64,000 nt of DNA. It comes from Thamnidium elegans (Eukaryota; Mucoromycota; Mucoromycetes; Mucorales; Mucoraceae). The position numbers and the translations under genes were made by a program. Positions 59,342 to 64,000 of the stretch are shown here, one piece after another. The first letter of the stretch is position 1. Each line of letters begins with the position of its first letter. The stretch covers positions 186,001 to 250,000 of the forward strand of contig JAIXMG010000007.1 in the NCBI GenBank assembly GCA_025201345.1, in the 5' to 3' direction. Under the pieces are notes generated by a model. The model ran no database searches, was not told the DNA's origin, and worked only from the letters and a program-made list of their open reading frames with translations.

Positions 59342-60028
59342 TTAGGACGAGTTCATAAGATTCACCGCGTAAAGCATTGGAAAGTCCTCAAGCTCATCCA
59401 AATTATTACTAAAATATACATATGTATCTTCATATGGAGGAGCATAAGCATTAGAACCACAGCCAAATTTCTAAGGTTACCAACTTTAATAGTTTATTTA
59501 GACTCAAGTTTAAGAAGAGTTAAGAATAATAGCGTTTTATTTATAGGGAGGATATCGATACACGTAGTAGCTGGGGACAAGATATCTGTGTCATATTCAT
59601 CATTATCAAAATCATATTCATCAATGTCCATATCATATTCGTCCATATTCATATCATATTCTTCAATATACATAACACAGTCATCAGTATAATATTCATC
59701 AATACATGTATCTGTGGACAAGACTTCGTAATCATCAATATAGTATTCATTAAAGGCATTAGTCTTTTTGGGATACAAGTAATTTTCAATTTGCTTCTTT
59801 TTTTTCTGACAAATTATTTGCTAATGTCTTCATACGCTCCTTTCGTGGTACTGGCTCGTTTACAAGTCTCTGTATGCTCCATGTTTTGATAGGTGAATTT
59901 TAATGGAACTTAAAGTCAGAGTCGTTTGCATGGCATACATATTGGTGAGGATCGTAACCACTGGCATACGCTTGGTAGTCTTTGAATGACTCCTTCAAGT
60001 TTTTAAAACGATTATACATATAATCCAT
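59342..60028 (-). pseudogene. Broken acidic Asp/Glu/Tyr-rich gene
   Basis: Minus-strand coding pieces: an ATG at 60028 opening M-D-Y-M-Y-N-R-F-K-N-L-K; a stretch R-L-V-N-E-P-V-P-R-K-E-R-M-K-T-L; a long frame (59494-59778) with repeated D/E-Y-D-M-D units; and a final piece ending D-F-P-M-L-Y-A-V-N-L-M-N-S-S with TAA at 59342. The second and third pieces are offset by one base exactly at an A8 run (about 59809-59816, sense strand), so a single-base change there would join them. The last junction has no in-phase donor that I can find. Either a decaying gene or a real one with a homopolymer error plus an unrecognised intron. No family recognised. Confidence 0.35.
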
Positions 60029-62263
60029 AGCTATTAACTTTTTATATGAAAAAAAGAAGAAAAAAATAAAGTTCCTGTTTGTAAAAAGTTGGTGTTTATA
60101 AAAAGTTGGTGCTTATAAAAAGTTAAAGTAAAAGGCGATAACGGTAGGTGATAATAAAAGAGACGAAAATAATAAAGAGAAAAAAGAGATTCTTCTTTTT
60201 TTTTTACCTTGTATTTATTCGAAAGGAAGAACAGGGGATGAAACGCAAGTCTTTTTGACTGTTCTTTACAAAAAAATTTTTTAGTGCAACCATATCAGAG
60301 AGAACATCGATTTCGCAGCACAGGCCATTTTGTCAAAAGGCTTCAGAGCTTGAACCTTAATTGTAGGACAAAAGATCCGTGATGTTAAAAGTCACATAAG
60401 GATGCTCTTCAGCGTTGCACTTTTTTTATGCACACGTTACATAATTACAGCTGTCAAATTATTATTAAGATTAGTGTACAGAACAAAAAACATCAGATGT
60501 ACTGCGCTTTTATTATTAGAAAATAATAACCTTTGTTACAGTAACGATTATATTTAAGGGTGGTCGAAATTTGGAAGAAATCCACTCGTAAATCAAGCAT
60601 TCCCTTATATGAACAGTGAACGGAATAGTTATATATCCAGCAATAAAAATACAGTGAATACTTTCACTTACTCTAATGGTATTGTTTAACCTTTTAGCAG
60701 AAATATAAATTGTGTTGATGTTTCTGAAAGCTAAACCAAGAAATATAAGCAGATGTATAGGGATGAAAAATATGTCTAATTTGTACTACGTTCCTTTTTT
60801 TTTTGCATGATTTACTTATTCTTGCGTATCATTTTGGCAGCATGAGTAAACTTAACTACATCTAAAAGAAATAAAAACCCCACTTTGGAAATCACTAAAC
60901 ATAGTCCTTGTCGAAATATAACGTGCCACCAGGCTTAACCTTTAAAATTTTCATGTTTCTTTTTAGGTACTTTTATAAAATATATATTGAACATATCATA
61001 TTTATTGAACCTTTTTTAAGCAAAACTTATACATTGGATTTAGTTTAATGAAGAAAAAAAAAGTTTATAGCTATCAAAGGTAATGTGTATTTTAATTTGC
61101 AAGTGGGGTAATGTAACTACAAAATAGATGCTTGTTTTGTAACGTCACATTACAGTCAGAACGGTTATCAGTATTATATGACTAAGTCTAATGTAGAGAA
61201 TCTTTTCTTTATACAAAATTAAGGGAAATCCTATACTTTTTTTTTTTAAAAAAAAAAGAGCGTGATATTAAAAAAAAAAAGTATACTATTAAGAGTATCA
61301 TAAAAAGCAAAAAAGAAAGGTATTTTATTTATTATTTATCAAATATAGAAGATTAGACGCACATTAACCTTTCTTTTTTATAAAAAGAAGCCCCGCCTAT
61401 GCCGCGTCCCTATCCAGCCTGCCAAAGCTTGGGTCGAACCTTGGGGGGCTATCGCATTTCTACACAATCACGGACAGGTCGCATGGAGGTCAAATGAAGC
61501 TAACAATCCACTGAAGCGACAAACGCACTTTCTTTGCCGTCTCTACCCCCAGTTTTGAGGGAGTCCGACTAAGACGTTTAATAATGCTGTACATTAATAA
61601 TAGCTTAAGTTATTGCAATTGTATTTCTTTTTTTGTACTTACCTTTTTTTCTTCTTTTTCTCTCTGTGTGCAGTTGCGTCTTTTATCTTTCAACACTTTA
61701 GCTTAGTTATCTCCAGGATAAAAAAAAAAAGGGAAGAAAGATGAAAGTTTTTTTATATTCAGTCCGTATGGACCTCACACGTTTTTTTTTCACCCAAAGG
61801 TTTGTAATTAAGTTTAAGCCTGTGGAACAAAAACCATTTGACCACCAATATTTACTTCAAAAAGATAAAAACCCTTTAAAGTACAAGTAAAAAGCTACTT
61901 TACTAGTTTCCATTAGATCGACAGGCTGTGGCAGGGATATAACAGGAAAAGACATGAATGTAGTAACCTGAAGCATTTTGAAAAAACTATTCGAAACTTG
62001 CCTAAAAGATGATGTATGGCTGCAAAAAAAAAAAGTTAACATTGGCCATACCATAAATAAAACTTAAAATACGGTTATTTATACTTTTTCACAAGTGCAA
62101 ATGTAAAGTTTAAAGTTATCTAAGATGCATATTTTTTCCAACCCCATCACGTCACAGTCTTTATCAATCGAGTCACAAAAAAAAAAAAAAAAGATTGTTT
62201 TTTTTGCACGTACAAAAAAAAAGTTATTTATTGTTTCTTTACTTTTTTTTTTCTCATTTAATC
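60029..62263. other. Intergenic with GC-richer block
   Basis: 2.2 kb lacking a supported gene. The only distinctive part is 61388-61575 (listed separately). The short minus frame at 61857-62054 has no domain or neighbours to support it. Confidence 0.55.
61388..61575 (-). ncRNA. Possible structured or pol III RNA / SINE-like block, unidentified
   Basis: About 190 bases of clearly higher GC than all flanking DNA, with no open frame of note. On the minus strand it contains GGTTCGACCC (61431-61440), close to the pol III B-box GGTTCGANNCC, and ends in a T5 tract at 61382-61386 suitable as a pol III terminator. A matching A-box at the usual spacing is not clear. I compared it by eye with tRNA, 5S, U1-U6, RNase P and MRP signatures and found no match. 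Strand is inferred from these two elements only. Confidence 0.3.
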
Positions 62264-64000
62264 ATGAGCCACTTATCAGACGAAGACGACGAGTTTCTTT
62301 ATGGTATTTCAGATACGGATAAAGTAACAAATCCTCTTTCCGATACAAAGAATGGTAAAAAAAAAAAAAAAAAAGAGCTATAAAAAATAACCTACGCGTA
62401 CATGCTGTTAAATGATGATTTATGCCAACACACATTTTTTTTTTTCAAATAGACGTTGATGATTTATACGAACTATACGATGAAAATGAAACAAAAGAGT
62501 ATGTATTTTTTTTTAAAAAAAAAAGCGTAATACTGCTTTTTAAAACACATTTTACTAACTTATTATCTCTATAGTACCGAACAGTAAGAGAAAAAAAAAT
62601 ATATACATATACAATTGAGAGTAGAGTTTTTTTTAACTCTTTGTTGTTATTGAATAATTAGAAAAGAGGAAGATGTAGTAGCAGATCAAGAAGTTGAAAA
62701 AGGTTCAGAGGTTAAAACTGAGCCAGATACCATCATGACAGAAACGCCAGAAGCCACTGCTGAAGTAAAAGCGGAAGAAGTAGAAGAGGAGGAGGAAGAC
62801 AGTGACGATGTAAGAAAAAAAAAACGTTTATTATAACCATAGTTCATTAATAGAATATCGATATATATATATAAGGATCTTGAAATTATTTTAGAACCAG
62901 AGGAAGAGGAACCAAAGGAAGTAGAAGTAGAGACCAAAGAAGGGTAAGACTACAACAACAATAATAAAATAATTGCTATTAAACGTCATTTTATTATTTA
63001 GAGAGACAGTACCAACCGCAGAAGAAAAAGATACACCTGTAAATATTAAACCTGGACAACAAGGAAAGCCATCATCTACACCAGCCGATAACACCTCTTC
63101 CAAAGCAAACCTTACAAATGCCAAATCATCACAAGGTGGCATTAATTTGGAGCTTATAGGAGAATACAACGGCCAACCTATTACTGATGTCGATCTTGAT
63201 AATGTAGAGGATAAACCTTGGAGAAAGCCAGGTGCTGATATTACTGATTATTTTAATTATGGATTTAATGAAATTTCATGGCGATCTTATTGTGCTAAAC
63301 AAAAAATGTTGAGAGAGAATAAAAAGGTACTGCATAAAAGAAAAAGGAGGGAAAAGAAAATGTTTAACCAACAATTTAATAGATGATGGGTGATTTAGAT
63401 ATGGGTGATTTCATGTCGATGGGTATGATGATGCCACCAAATATGATGGATGGTAGTATGCCTATGGCTATGGCCGGTATGCCAAATCCTATGATGGCTT
63501 TACCGATGGGTATGCCTCCACCACAAACGGGTGGTAATCCAGCCATGAGAAACCGACCTGGAAATTTCAATGCAAGAGGTTCTGGAAGAAATATGCCAAT
63601 GAGTAGGTCAAAGAATGCAGATGGTAAAGAAGGTGGCAATGAAATGTAAGCCTTTTTTGTACATATATATATATAATCAAATTTACTGTTTGATAGCTGA
63701 TATAAAAAATATATAGGATGAACCCAATGGATGGTAATATGCAAATGGAAGATGGCAGTATGTTTCCAATGGAATTCCCTGGAGGACCTGGTGGTATGCC
63801 AATGAACATGTTTCCTCCTGATATGCCAGGTGGTCCTATGGGTATGCCATTCTTTAATCCTAATATGCCTGGTGGTATGCCAATGGGCTTTGATGGAGGC
63901 GATTTCAGAGGTGGTGGTGGTGGAAATAACTCGAGTCGATCTTCTATGAGAGGAAGTGGTCATATGAGTAGTCGATCTCAAATGCCTCGTAGTAGCCATG
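62264..64000 (+). CDS. FIP1: FIP1, pre-mRNA polyadenylation factor subunit (3' end outside window)
   Basis: Predicted exons 62264-62354, 62453-62498, 62575-62583 (9-nt microexon, optional), 62662-62809, 62876-62943, 63002-63326, 63383-63645 and 63717 onward. The N-terminal third is Asp/Glu-rich. The Fip1 motif (DLDNVEDKPWRKPGADITDY, then FNYGFNEISW) lies at about residues 170-200 and identifies the family. A long Met/Gly/Pro-rich tail with M-P-G-G repeats follows and turns to Arg/Ser at the window end, where the frame is still open. Fip1 tethers poly(A) polymerase to the cleavage and polyadenylation factor in the nucleus. The Met-Gly-rich tail is unusually rich in methionine compared with the Pro-rich tails I know. 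Confidence 0.93.

Noticed and set aside
61421..61440. tRNA gene suggested by GGGTCGAACC
   Set aside because: No cloverleaf could be built around it: no paired acceptor stem and no A-box/D-arm at the right spacing on either strand.
61857..62054. 65-codon minus-strand frame before FIP1
   Set aside because: Hydrophobic chance frame in promoter-proximal AT-rich DNA.
62686..62937. Minus-strand Ser-rich frame in FIP1
   Set aside because: Complement of the acidic FIP1 exons.

Overview
The window looks like nuclear DNA of a filamentous fungus of the Mucoromycota, most likely Mucorales. It is very AT-rich, with A/T homopolymers of up to 41 bases. Genes are closely spaced on both strands and split by many short GT-AG introns of about 50-100 nt. 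The products are of fungal type: PEX22, a SAC-domain phosphatase, an Nrd1-like four-RRM protein, a MEF2-type MADS factor, a CreA/Mig1-like zinc finger and GPI-type aspartic proteases. No bacterial, organellar or CRISPR features are visible. Exon structures were built by hand from reading frame, splice sites and family conservation, so individual junctions are predictions.

Layout. 0-5 kb: 3' end of a vigilin/SCP160 KH-domain gene, an SDR oxidoreductase and an acidic hypothetical protein. 4.8-13.5 kb: a same-strand array of four pepsin-like aspartic proteases sharing one intron position inside the DTGS active-site motif; the second has lost the active-site glycine. 13.6-29 kb: housekeeping genes PEX22, BMS1 and adenylosuccinate synthetase, a small C2H2 factor, asparaginyl-tRNA synthetase, and molybdopterin synthase large subunit, the last two divergent over 247 bp. 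29-42 kb: an Nrd1-like RNA-binding protein, a seven-exon cytochrome P450, an SH3/WW/WW Ras guanine-nucleotide exchange factor and a FYVE-less Fab1/PIKfyve-like lipid kinase.

42.2-47.9 kb is a gene-free island with two foldback (MITE-like) palindromes, a 15-16 bp tandem repeat, and two divergently oriented, decayed relics of one C2H2 zinc-finger gene. 47.9-51.6 kb holds three putative transcription regulators side by side: bHLH, MEF2-type MADS and SAP-domain. 53.3-57 kb is an 18-exon SAC/SacF (INPP5F-like) phosphoinositide phosphatase. 57.7-58.9 kb is a small DUF6729-like zinc-binding protein. 59.3-60 kb holds a broken acidic gene. 61.4-61.6 kb is an unexplained GC-richer block with a B-box-like motif. 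The window ends inside FIP1, a polyadenylation factor.

Functional links are modest. Two enzymes act on phosphoinositides (Fab1-like kinase, SAC phosphatase) and one gene on Ras signalling. BMS1 serves ribosome assembly, AsnRS translation and FIP1 mRNA 3'-end formation. The most unusual items are the protease with a broken catalytic triplet, the FYVE-less Fab1 form, and the transposon/relic island.
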